The notes beneath the pieces are model-generated. The model was not told the origin of the DNA. It searched no databases and saw nothing but the letters and a program-made list of their open reading frames with translations. A program made the translations under genes and the position numbers. Shown in pieces: positions 1-7,651 of a stretch of DNA of 35,758 bases (positions are counted from its first letter, which is position 1; the number at the start of each line of letters is the position of its first letter). Source of the stretch: an uncultured bacterium (GTDB taxonomy: Bacteria; Nitrospirota; Thermodesulfovibrionia; Thermodesulfovibrionales; Dissulfurispiraceae); contig CALEDV010000020.1 of assembly GCA_937949555.1 (NCBI GenBank), forward strand, positions 1-35,758. The letters run 5' to 3'.

Positions 1-123
1 ACCCTTGCTTTTGGGTCCCCGAATATCCCCTGTATCCCTGCCTTTGGAGGAAATCAGGGGAACCGATATTCGTCCAGCAGGTTTCTTCTTTTTCCCGTCC
101 GCTTAGCATACAGTTTTTCCCTT

Positions 124-328
124 AAATTGCCGATAGGAGTAGGAGGGTGTGCTGAAAGGGCTTTATTGTCACACCTTTTTACGAGACCTTTGGACCTTCA
201 CAGATAATGCCAAACTAATCACCCCTTGGTGACTGAATGAGTTATGGCCCTTTTTTAATAAACCCTGTGGCAGTATAAAGGCTTTCAGGCATGCCCTCTT
301 GCTCCTTACAAGTTTCTATCGGCAATTT
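124..328. repeat. 13-bp perfect inverted repeat, arms 124-136 and 316-328
   Basis: The left arm AAATTGCCGATAG (124-136) and the right arm CTATCGGCAATTT (316-328) are exact reverse complements. In RNA the stem could extend inward to 140/312 using G-U pairs. The enclosed segment of about 180 bases is non-coding. It could be a small non-autonomous transposable element or a long-range RNA stem. No clear target-site duplication flanks it. Confidence 0.5.
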
Positions 329-713
329 TGAGTTTTTTCATCCCTTTGAAAGCTTTTTCCCCTTTTATTTAAAGCCCTGTTATACCGCTTCAAACTAATT
401 AATTTACCCACCCACTTGGGCGATGAGCCTTTTTTTGAATATCCTTCACAACCAGTAGCATCAGAATGACGCCATTGACTTTGCAATGGATCAAAGAACC
501 GACGCTGCAGGGTATCCTCAAAGTCTATTAAGTTTTTTATCGCCTTATCTAATCAGACATCCTTGGTTACAGTATATACAACCTTTTCTGTGTAATTGTT
601 TGTAGTTGCCTATCATATATCCAATATAAAAGATGTGGCCAGTGTTGTGATCGGAGTAAGGTCTTCCTATTTGGCGGTGAAGTATGATAGGTCAGGACAA
701 AAACTTAAGTAAT

Positions 714-741
714 TTGTTTTTTAGGAACAGCATATTATAAT
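714..741 (+). promoter_or_regulatory. Candidate sigma-70 promoter of the PhnD-kinase-regulator unit
   Basis: A perfect TATAAT lies at 736-741. A weak -35 element, TTGTTT (714-719), lies 16 bp upstream. This is the best promoter-like match before the gene starting at 844, and it leaves a leader of about 95 bases. Confidence 0.4.
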
Positions 742-763
742 AGTAACTCAAGTTATTATTATG
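736..763. promoter_or_regulatory. Palindromic operator candidate overlapping the -10 box
   Basis: The arms ATAATAGTAACT (737-748) and AGTTATTATTAT (751-762) are inverted copies with one G/T mismatch and a CA centre. The palindrome begins on the TATAAT and extends downstream of it, the usual place for a repressor operator. It is not followed by a T-run, so a terminator reading is unlikely. Confidence 0.45.
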
Positions 764-843
764 CTCTAAAGTAAAGCCACATTTATAGCAAAGTAAATCG
801 ATCTCAAAGGGTTTTGTATATTGATGAATTAAGGAGGTGTATG

Positions 844-1701
844 ATGGTCTTAGCATTAAATCTTTTTACCACTGTCCTTTTCTGGTTATTTGTTTTGCTA
901 ACGCCTGTGTTTGGACAACCCCTTAAAATCGGGGTTTCTTCTATGATTACCCCCATGGATACGGTCTTATACTATCAAGAGATCATTGATTACATAGGGC
1001 AAAAGATAAACAGACCTGTAGAGATGGTTCATCGTAGGACATACAATGAAATGGACATCATGTTAAAAAAGGAGGAGGTGCAGGTTGCCTTTATTTGTTC
1101 TGCCCCCTATGTAAAGAACAAGAGGGACTTTGATGTTCAGCTCCTCGTAGCCCCCTCTGTCAATGGGAGGTCTGTATATCACGCATACATAATAGTTCAC
1201 AAGGACAGTGGTATAAACATATTCCCAGAATTCAAGGGCAAGACCTTTGTATTTGCAGATCCACACTCAAACACTGGGAGGTTGTATCCCCTCTACTTGA
1301 TAAAGACTATGGGACAGAATACAAAGGCCTTCTTTAAAAAGACCACCTACAGCCATAGCCATAACAAGTCTGTAGAGTTGGTTGCAAAAAAGATTGTAGA
1401 TGGTGCCTCTGTGGACAGTCTCATTTATGATTATATGGTAAAGATGGATTCTCCCTATGCAAAGCAGACAAAGGTTATAAAACGATCCCCTCCCTTTGGA
1501 ATACCGCCTGTAGTCGTAACCAAAGGCGTTGACCCCTCCTTAAAAAGGGCGCTTAAGCAGGCCTTTCTTGATATGCATAAAGATGATATTGGCAAGAGGA
1601 TACTGCAAAAGATGAATATTGATTCCTTTGTGGAGGTATCAGACAGCGCCTATGATTCTATCAGAAAGATGGAGAACTCCTTATCAAAGAGATTGAATTA
1701 G
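844..1701 (+). CDS. PhnD-like periplasmic substrate-binding protein
   Basis: This is a secreted type-2 periplasmic binding protein of the phosphate/phosphite/phosphonate (PhnD) superfamily. An uncleaved-looking hydrophobic signal peptide ends near VFG|QP, and the mature part opens with LKIGVSSMITPMDT, typical of the fold. I chose the ATG at 844 because AGGAGG at 832-837 sits six bases upstream; the longer TTG start at 814 would place that Shine-Dalgarno inside the gene. The protein is then 285 residues, normal for the family. No ABC permease or ATPase follows. Instead a histidine kinase begins three bases after the stop, so I infer that it presents a ligand to the kinase and is not part of an importer. 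The ligand cannot be read from sequence; PhnD-fold sensors bind varied anions. Confidence 0.8.
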   Translation: MVLALNLFTTVLFWLFVLLTPVFGQPLKIGVSSMITPMDTVLYYQEIIDYIGQKINRPVEMVHRRTYNEMDIMLKKEEVQVAFICSAPYVKNKRDFDVQLLVAPSVNGRSVYHAYIIVHKDSGINIFPEFKGKTFVFADPHSNTGRLYPLYLIKTMGQNTKAFFKKTTYSHSHNKSVELVAKKIVDGASVDSLIYDYMVKMDSPYAKQTKVIKRSPPFGIPPVVVTKGVDPSLKRALKQAFLDMHKDDIGKRILQKMNIDSFVEVSDSAYDSIRKMENSLSKRLN

Positions 1702-1704
1702 GGC

Positions 1705-3201
1705 ATGTTTAGATTGCCGTCTTTGAATATAAGAGCAAAATTCATGCTCATTACAACTGTAGCCATTGTATCGGTTATGACCTTTATAGGTTCTGTGGCA
1801 GTGATAAGGGAAAGGGAGATGCTCTACAGTAATACTGAAAAGCAGGGCATACTGCTCGGCGAGACCCTGGCAATACCAGTTATCCATGACCTTATATATG
1901 AGAGGCTTGGTTTAATTGAAGAGGGTGGCCTTCTTGATAACTATGTAATGGAGATATACAAAAGGAAATACCTGGACCTCCTCTTTATATCCATATTAGA
2001 TGTAAACGGCAGGGTTGTTTCCCATAATGACATTACTGAATATGGGAAGATCTACTCCGATGAATTGTACTTAAAGGGGCTTAATAGCAAGGATACAGTC
2101 GTGGAATACTATAAGAAAGATGGTTATGATGCCCTTTTCTTTGCTGTGCCTTTAGTTATATCTGAGAAAAGGTGGGGAACGCTTATATTCTCAACCTCCT
2201 TGAAGAATGTGGATAATCAGCTACAGAAAACGGTTTTTTTTATATGTGTCTTTACTGTATTTCTTATTGCTGGGGGGTTTGTAACTGTAATGGTTTTGCT
2301 CAGGAGATTTATAACACCCATTACTGAACTATCAAAAACTATGGAAACTGCAGATGAACGAGGTTTTGATGTAAAGGTCAATATCAAGGGTAATGATGAA
2401 CTTGCCTTACTGGGGCAACAGTTTAATAGCATGATAGCTCGCATAAAAGAGGCTAACAATAAACTGAAAGAGGCTCACGATAGTTTGGTTCGCACGGAAA
2501 AACTGGCATCGATAGGTATCCTTGCATCAGGGGTTGCCCATGAGATCAACAATCCATTAGGGGGATTATTTAATTGTATTGAGATGATCAAGAGAAACCC
2601 AAAACGGATTGAGGTGTCCTTAAAGTATTTAGATTTGACCTATGAGGGCTTAAAAAAGATAGAAAATACAGTAAATAAACTGCTATGGATGTCAAAGAAG
2701 ACTACCCATAGACCCCTTAATTTGGACCTCCATAGTGCGGTAAATAATATTCTGTCTTTTATTGATTATCGTATGCGTAAGAATAATGTTGCCTTCATTA
2801 ATAGGTGTCCTAAGGACCTGAACATCTTTATTGATATCCATGATCTCCAGCAGATGCTCCTTAACCTATTTATAAACTCCTTACAGGCAATGAAGAAGGG
2901 AGGAACTATTGTATTTGATGCATGGACCAATGATTCATCGATTTATATGGAGATTAAAGATACAGGAGAAGGTATCCCAGAGGAACATAAAAAACATATC
3001 TTCGATCCTTTCTTCACTACAAAATCTGCACAGGAGGGTACAGGATTAGGCCTTTGGCTGACCTATCAGATTGTAAGTGTTTACAATGGAGAGATAAATT
3101 TCAACAGTGAGCCAAACAGGGGCACGGTGTTTGTAATACGGCTGCCTATACAGGAACAACACAACGATAATAAAGAAGAAAAAAGGACAGGTGAGTATTG
3201 A
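1705..3201 (+). CDS. Membrane sensor histidine kinase (HAMP-HisKA-HATPase)
   Basis: A two-component sensor kinase of 498 residues. Order of parts: transmembrane helix at about 12-34, extracytoplasmic sensor region 35-174, second helix 175-199, HAMP about 200-253, a HisKA domain with phospho-acceptor H279 in HEINNPLGG, then a HATPase_c domain. The N box is NLFINSLQA, with DTGEGIP and the GTGLGL lid motif also visible. All catalytic motifs are present. It starts three bases after the PhnD-like gene and its last bases overlap the regulator gene that follows. The three genes therefore form one translation-coupled sensory unit in which the binding protein probably docks on the periplasmic domain. 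Confidence 0.9.
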   Translation: MFRLPSLNIRAKFMLITTVAIVSVMTFIGSVAVIREREMLYSNTEKQGILLGETLAIPVIHDLIYERLGLIEEGGLLDNYVMEIYKRKYLDLLFISILDVNGRVVSHNDITEYGKIYSDELYLKGLNSKDTVVEYYKKDGYDALFFAVPLVISEKRWGTLIFSTSLKNVDNQLQKTVFFICVFTVFLIAGGFVTVMVLLRRFITPITELSKTMETADERGFDVKVNIKGNDELALLGQQFNSMIARIKEANNKLKEAHDSLVRTEKLASIGILASGVAHEINNPLGGLFNCIEMIKRNPKRIEVSLKYLDLTYEGLKKIENTVNKLLWMSKKTTHRPLNLDLHSAVNNILSFIDYRMRKNNVAFINRCPKDLNIFIDIHDLQQMLLNLFINSLQAMKKGGTIVFDAWTNDSSIYMEIKDTGEGIPEEHKKHIFDPFFTTKSAQEGTGLGLWLTYQIVSVYNGEINFNSEPNRGTVFVIRLPIQEQHNDNKEEKRTGEY

Positions 3202-4544
3202 AAAAGGGACACGTACTGGTTATTGAAGATGAGAAGATAATGCGCGTAACCCTTGTAGATGCCCTTTTAGCTGCAGAGTATGACGCCCTTTCTTGTGAAA
3301 CTGGGGTGGAGGCAGAGGAGCTTCTAAGGGACAATGACTTTGATGTAATAGTAACCGATGTAAGACTACCGGATATAAACGGTATTGATATATTAAGAAA
3401 CCTTAAGGCAAGAGAAAATGCCCAATTTATAGTAATGACTGGCTATGGGACTATCAAGGATGCTGTGGAGGCAATGAAATTGGGTGCCTTTGATTATCTC
3501 ACAAAACCCTTTTCTCTTGACGAATTCCTGCTTGTAATAGAAAAGGCTTGCGAGATTAAAGATCTAAAGACTCAAAATCTACAACTTCGCCAGAGCCTTA
3601 ATAAAGCTTATAGCTTGCCCAATATTATCGGAGAGAGTGCAGTTATGGGGAATGTGCTGTCTATGGTTCAAAGGGTTGCTATTACTGATTCAACAGTCCT
3701 TGTGCTCGGGGAAAGCGGAACGGGCAAGGAGTTGATAGCCAATACAATCCATTATCAAAGTAGCAGAAAGGGCAAGGCTATTATAAGGGTTAACTGTGCA
3801 GCCCTCCCTGAGGGTTTGATTGAGAGTGAGCTCTTTGGACATGAACGGGGTGCCTTTACCAATGCCTTTAAAAGGAAGATTGGAAAATTTGAGCTTGCCC
3901 ACAGGGGCACCCTTTTTCTCGATGAGATTGGCGACCTTCCAATGGCAGCGCAGTCTAAGATATTGAGGGTACTTCAGGAAAAGAAGATAGAAAGGATAGG
4001 CGGCACAGAGAGCATATCTGTAGATGTAAGACTCATTGCTGCCACTAACAAGGATTTGAAGGAGGAGGTTGCAAGGGGAAGATTCAGGGAAGACCTCTTT
4101 TACCGACTTAATGTTGTGCCTATTTTTTTGCCGCCCCTGAGGGAAAGAAAAGAGGACATACCAAGACTTATTGAACACTTTATAGAGAAAAACAAAGACC
4201 GATTGCCCATGGCGAGATTCACTCCAGAGGCGATTACAGCCCTTTTAAAATATGATTATCCCGGCAATATAAGGGAGTTAGAGAACATCGTTGAGAGATG
4301 CCTTGCCTTTGCAAGGACAAATAGTATTGAAGCAGAGGATGTAATGCCCTATATCAGTGTCTCTGATATGGGATTATCAATGAATCTAAAGAAGCTGTCT
4401 AAGGTAGTTGCAGAGGCAGAACGGGAACACATCATAAGAATACTGACAGAGAACAATGGAAATAAGACAAGGACCGCAGAAATACTGGGCATTAGTAGGA
4501 AAAACCTATGGGAAAAGATGAATATCTATGGCATTAGTTCTTAG
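3198..4544 (+). CDS. Sigma-54-dependent response regulator (NtrC type)
   Basis: A 448-residue NtrC-family activator. The receiver domain has its phospho-acceptor at D54 (VTDVRLPD). The AAA+ domain has Walker A GESGTGKE (171-178) and Walker B LFLDEIGDL. A Fis-type helix-turn-helix sits at the C-terminus (NKTRTAEILGISRKNLWEK). The sigma-54 contact loop reads GAFTNA (218-223) where the consensus is GAFTGA. The start is TTG at 3198, overlapping the TGA of the kinase gene by four bases, with a purine-rich AGGACAGGTGAG upstream. It is almost certainly the cognate partner of the preceding kinase. I found no clear -24/-12 promoter nearby, so its targets are not visible here. Confidence 0.93.
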   Translation: MKKGHVLVIEDEKIMRVTLVDALLAAEYDALSCETGVEAEELLRDNDFDVIVTDVRLPDINGIDILRNLKARENAQFIVMTGYGTIKDAVEAMKLGAFDYLTKPFSLDEFLLVIEKACEIKDLKTQNLQLRQSLNKAYSLPNIIGESAVMGNVLSMVQRVAITDSTVLVLGESGTGKELIANTIHYQSSRKGKAIIRVNCAALPEGLIESELFGHERGAFTNAFKRKIGKFELAHRGTLFLDEIGDLPMAAQSKILRVLQEKKIERIGGTESISVDVRLIAATNKDLKEEVARGRFREDLFYRLNVVPIFLPPLRERKEDIPRLIEHFIEKNKDRLPMARFTPEAITALLKYDYPGNIRELENIVERCLAFARTNSIEAEDVMPYISVSDMGLSMNLKKLSKVVAEAEREHIIRILTENNGNKTRTAEILGISRKNLWEKMNIYGISS

Positions 4545-4580
4545 ATGTAATGATTGCACCTCATATTCGCCTAACTTATC

Positions 4581-5891
4581 CTAAATCTTAGAGGAAGAGT
4601 TAAAATTGCTAATGGGTGTGTTTATATTGTGCCTTATCTGCCAAGGGCGAAAATTATGTAGCCTCTTAAGGAGCCTACTAATCACTCCGCTGTAATTTTC
4701 ATGACTATAAAGCCTTGAGTCTTCTCCTATTATATACTTATTACCTCGCCAGTCAATCTTTGCGCTAATGAAGGGTACAAACCATATCAATCCAATAAGT
4801 ATATCCTTTGCTGGGACAAATAGATGTTGTCTAAAGGAACTCACCACACTATAACACACTGCCTTTGGATAGAACCTCTGGGATTGGTGTCTGTGAGTTA
4901 ACATATTGACATAATAGTCCCCTGTTATCTTAATTAGGCTCACAGATAGGGCGAAGAGTAGGGCCGACAATCTCTCTCCAGAGGCGGCTATAATTGTAAG
5001 AACAGACATAAACACAGGATTACAGAGTAATTCAGATAGATACTGATATCCGCCGATCTTCCACCTCAGCTTTCCCCATCTGGTATGTCTATTTAAAAAT
5101 CTCCTCAAGGACCAATATTCATTGATATTCTGTATCATGTATTCTGATACTACTACCTTTTTCCCGTATCTCTTCATCTCTCTACCAATAATGAAGTCCT
5201 CAGCCAGTATGTCCTTGAAGGCGTTCATTCCTCCTACTGCCTCAAGATCGCTCTTTCTCATAAGCATGGATTTGCCAATTACACAGGGAATGTGCAAGTA
5301 TCTGTCTAAGAAACATACGCTGCCCATTATAAATGTATTGAGATGGAGATTTTCAAATATTGCCCCAATAGACCTGCCGCCTATTCCACGAATAAGGTTT
5401 GTTACAAGACCAACCTCAGGTGATGCAATCCTTGATACGATGGAGTTGAGATAATCAGTTCCTACCATAACATTGCTGTCGCTTATAAGCACAAGGTCAT
5501 ATTTTGATGCCCTGTAGGCGGGGACAAGATTATTGATTTTTGGATTAAGCCCCTGATTGCAATGCTCAACAATAATTGTTATATCCGACTCTGGGTGTTT
5601 GTTCTTGACCATAAGTGCGATCTTGTGGGCGGGATCATTGTAGTCTTGAAGTGCAAATATTATTTCGTAGCAGGGATAGTCAAGCCTACAGAAACTTTCA
5701 AGGTTGTCAAAGAGATTGTCATCAATCCCCTTTAGAGGTTTTAATATTGACAGTGGAGGTTTAAAATCTGATAACTGCACAGGATTTTGTTCGCTACTAT
5801 TGTTAAGATGCTGCTTTACTGAAAAAACCTGAATAGAATACATGATAAGTCCAACAACGGTCAGTGAGGCAAAAACCCATAGTAGTTCCAT
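4581..5891 (-). CDS. GT2/GT21-like glycosyltransferase (ceramide glucosyltransferase / HpnI type)
   Basis: A 436-residue membrane glycosyltransferase. An N-terminal helix is followed by a GT-A domain with LKPLKG, the D,DSD,ED series (PKINNL, ISDSNV, LAEDF) and RHTRW as the Q/RxxRW-type acceptor motif. Hydrophobic segments follow toward the C-terminus. This layout matches the GT21 ceramide glucosyltransferase branch, which includes hopanoid-associated HpnI. No other hopanoid or sphingolipid gene is in the window, so the lipid acceptor is unknown. The ATG at 5891 is preceded by AGGAGG. The gene follows the PHP-domain gene by 18 bases and is probably co-transcribed with it. It converges with the sigma-54 regulator gene. 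Confidence 0.8.
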   Translation of the reverse strand: MELLWVFASLTVVGLIMYSIQVFSVKQHLNNSSEQNPVQLSDFKPPLSILKPLKGIDDNLFDNLESFCRLDYPCYEIIFALQDYNDPAHKIALMVKNKHPESDITIIVEHCNQGLNPKINNLVPAYRASKYDLVLISDSNVMVGTDYLNSIVSRIASPEVGLVTNLIRGIGGRSIGAIFENLHLNTFIMGSVCFLDRYLHIPCVIGKSMLMRKSDLEAVGGMNAFKDILAEDFIIGREMKRYGKKVVVSEYMIQNINEYWSLRRFLNRHTRWGKLRWKIGGYQYLSELLCNPVFMSVLTIIAASGERLSALLFALSVSLIKITGDYYVNMLTHRHQSQRFYPKAVCYSVVSSFRQHLFVPAKDILIGLIWFVPFISAKIDWRGNKYIIGEDSRLYSHENYSGVISRLLKRLHNFRPWQIRHNINTPISNFNSSSKI

Positions 5892-5909
5892 AACCCCTCC
5901 TTTATTGTG

Positions 5910-6602
5910 TTAATTTCTAAAAAGCGTGATAGCCACGCCTCTGTTGTCTCTGATACATCTCTTTATGGATTGAATATCCTTTTCACATCTCAACAGGGTT
6001 TTCCATGAATAAATATGACTTGCCCTATGAAAGTCGCTGTTTGCCAAAAAGGCATATTTCTTTAGGCTTATGACATTAAAAAGGTCATCCCGATTGCCAA
6101 TCTCCCATGCATCTATATATCTTGAGTATCTGTCTCGATTGTTCCATAGGTACAGTGTGTTTTTATTTAGGGCTTCTGAGAGATAGTGAGGATGGCATGC
6201 AACGGTAATTGCGCCCTGATTCTTAGCCTCTATCAGAATCGACTCAATACTCATGCAGGCTGGTATGAACTCCTTGATATCAATAATCAACATATGGGCG
6301 GACTTGTCTGCTGTAAGATGATTCTTGCTTATCTCTATGCCTGGAATTACAAGCATTCCATATTTATCCATAGCCCTTTGAGCTTCCTGCCTAAGGGCTT
6401 GTAGATATTCATCGAAGTTATGTGCTGTAACGGAAAATTTGAATCGGTGGGCAAATCTACCCATAGAATTGTCGCCATTGACCACATGGTCTGTGATGGC
6501 TATTACATCAAAACCGCTCTGTCCAAAGATGTCAACAACCTTTCTGAGCTCAAGGGAGCCGTCTGAATACTTCGTGTGGATATGAAAATCACAGAGAAGC
6601 AT
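5910..6602 (-). CDS. PHP-domain metal-dependent phosphoesterase
   Basis: About 230 residues of a PHP fold. Metal-ligand motifs appear in the expected order: DFHIHTKYSDG at the N-terminus, AITDHV, PGIEIS, CHPHYL and NSDFH near the C-terminus. It resembles stand-alone PHP phosphoesterases of the TrpH/YciV type; the substrate could be a nucleotide or a sugar phosphate. I prefer ATG at 6602, which puts the metal motif close to the N-terminus as in relatives; a TTG three codons upstream (6611) is the alternative. No strong ribosome site is visible for either start. It is the first gene of a two-gene unit with the glycosyltransferase. Confidence 0.8.
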   Translation of the reverse strand: MLLCDFHIHTKYSDGSLELRKVVDIFGQSGFDVIAITDHVVNGDNSMGRFAHRFKFSVTAHNFDEYLQALRQEAQRAMDKYGMLVIPGIEISKNHLTADKSAHMLIIDIKEFIPACMSIESILIEAKNQGAITVACHPHYLSEALNKNTLYLWNNRDRYSRYIDAWEIGNRDDLFNVISLKKYAFLANSDFHRASHIYSWKTLLRCEKDIQSIKRCIRDNRGVAITLFRN

Positions 6603-6707
6603 TGCATACAATATACAATTAAAGGGTTTACAACAGGATTAATGAATAGTGAATATTTTGTTAAGAACTTCTACGGATATGACAAAGGTAAAAATTCCTT
6701 AACATTT

Positions 6708-6739
6708 TTGACATGCTATTGTAAAATAAAAATTATAAA
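6708..6739 (+). promoter_or_regulatory. Candidate sigma-70 promoter of the HMA_2/P-ATPase cluster
   Basis: A perfect TTGACA lies at 6708-6713. An AT-rich -10 region contains AATTAT (6731-6736, 17-bp spacer) and TATAAA (6734-6739). It lies 30-60 bases before the GTG of the first gene in the cluster, in the divergent gap with the PHP gene. Confidence 0.5.
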
Positions 6740-6768
6740 ATAACCTATTTTAAAGGAGGAACTCAGAG

Positions 6769-7053
6769 GTGGCTATATTTGATAACGGACTGAGGGGAAA
6801 TATCTTCACAGGGCTTGCAATAGGCATTGGGGCAGCGGTCATTGCTCCAGCAATTATACCTGTACTGGCGGGAGTGGCAAAACCAATTGCAAAGGCTGTC
6901 ATTAAAGGAGGTATTACTCTTTATGATAAGGGCAGGGAGGCCGTAGCAGAAGGAGGGGAGGTCATTGAAGATATTATTGCAGAGGCAAGGGCTGAATTAG
7001 AGGAGGAGAGACTGGCAGTTATAACTCCTGCTGAGGAAGCACCCAAGTCATGA
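6769..7053 (+). CDS. DUF5132/PacL-like small membrane protein
   Basis: A 94-residue protein. It has a glycine/alanine-rich membrane segment (FTGLAIGIGAAVIAPAIIPV, about 14-33) and a basic amphipathic linker. The tail is acidic and helical (GGEVIEDIIAEARAELEEE). This layout matches DUF5132 proteins, which commonly sit beside HMA_2 proteins and P-type ATPases. The tail also recalls the mycobacterial PacL (DUF1490) helpers of metal-exporting ATPases, which share an AEAR-containing helix after a single membrane span. Unlike PacL1 it has no visible C-terminal His/Asp metal motif. It starts with GTG, preceded by AAAGGAGGA at 6752-6760, and overlaps the next gene by four bases (ATGA). The PacL comparison is from memory of the family pattern and is inference. 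Confidence 0.65.
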   Translation: MAIFDNGLRGNIFTGLAIGIGAAVIAPAIIPVLAGVAKPIAKAVIKGGITLYDKGREAVAEGGEVIEDIIAEARAELEEERLAVITPAEEAPKS

Positions 7054-7610
7054 TTAATGACTTTGGGTCGGAGATGCTTTCAGTTGATCAGGGTGATGGT
7101 CTATTAGAGGAGCAGGGAAAGCATTCTGAAGGAACAACTATAGGTGCTCCAGAGGCTTTTATTGTTCATTCCACAATAAACCGCCTTCGCCTGAGGATAC
7201 CTTCAAAGAGGGGTGATTATGAGTATTTCCAGACTATATCAGATAAATGTTCTAACTTCCCAGAGACAATAACGAAGGCTAACCCATTAACGGGCAGTCT
7301 GCTTATTGTTCACACCATGAAGCAGGAGGATATGATTGCCCTCTTAAATAAGTTAGGAATGTTTAGAATCAAAACTCAACAAAAGTCAAAGGGCAAACTG
7401 CATAGGGATATTGAATCTGTCTTTGCTAAGATGGACAAGGGTATAACAAAGGCTACAGGTGGAGAGTTAAACCTCACTATGTTAACCTTTTTGACCCTTG
7501 CAGGCGCTGGGATATTTCAGATCGCAAGGGGTAATTTCAATGCCTTGCCGTGGTATACAGCTCTCTGGTATGCCGCAAGTTTATTTCGTAAGGCGAAGGT
7601 CGCCAACTAA
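7050..7610 (+). CDS. HMA_2-type domain protein with C-terminal membrane segment
   Basis: A 186-residue protein. Residues about 37-110 form a ferredoxin-like domain of the HMA_2 type: first strand VHSTINRLRLRIPS, central NPLTGSLLIVH, then a closing helix and strand. The CxxC of true heavy-metal-associated domains is absent, so direct soft-metal binding is unlikely. A hydrophobic C-terminal stretch (MLTFLTLAGAGIFQIA) predicts a membrane anchor. The ATG overlaps the TGA of the preceding gene, indicating translational coupling. The same domain forms the N-terminus of the ATPase two genes downstream, so I infer the two HMA_2 domains interact or regulate transport. Confidence 0.7.
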   Translation: MINDFGSEMLSVDQGDGLLEEQGKHSEGTTIGAPEAFIVHSTINRLRLRIPSKRGDYEYFQTISDKCSNFPETITKANPLTGSLLIVHTMKQEDMIALLNKLGMFRIKTQQKSKGKLHRDIESVFAKMDKGITKATGGELNLTMLTFLTLAGAGIFQIARGNFNALPWYTALWYAASLFRKAKVAN

Positions 7611-7651
7611 AGGAAACAAATAATAACTTGTCGTTTGAAAGGAGGAGTGAA

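Larger units (their letters stand above)
1..843. other. Non-coding / decayed region upstream of the PhnD-like gene
   Basis: I see no intact gene here. The left part (about 1-207) is open in one plus frame and partly open on the minus strand, but neither frame has a convincing start, ribosome site or recognisable domain. Positions 124-136 and 316-328 form a perfect inverted repeat. A minus-strand open frame without an ATG (552 down to 316) contains the short stretch YNRALNKRG, which resembles the N-terminal part of IS5-type transposases. That match is weak and the frame ends at a TAG. The right end holds the promoter and palindrome described separately. Confidence 0.5.

Noticed and set aside
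1-330. Group II intron end or maturase remnant on the minus strand
   Set aside because: A GTGTG and a short LREKLYAK-like stretch drew attention. No domain V-like hairpin or reverse-transcriptase motif can be found.
316-552. Transposase gene on the minus strand
   Set aside because: Only a short YNRALNKRG-like match, no ATG, and no DDE motif. Recorded as possible debris, not called as a gene.
814-843. TTG start extending the PhnD-like protein by ten codons
   Set aside because: The extension would encode the AGGAGG ribosome site and spoil the signal peptide N-terminus.
3690-4178. 162-codon minus-strand frame inside the sigma-54 regulator gene
   Set aside because: It is a shadow of a well-conserved AAA+ gene, with no family resemblance.
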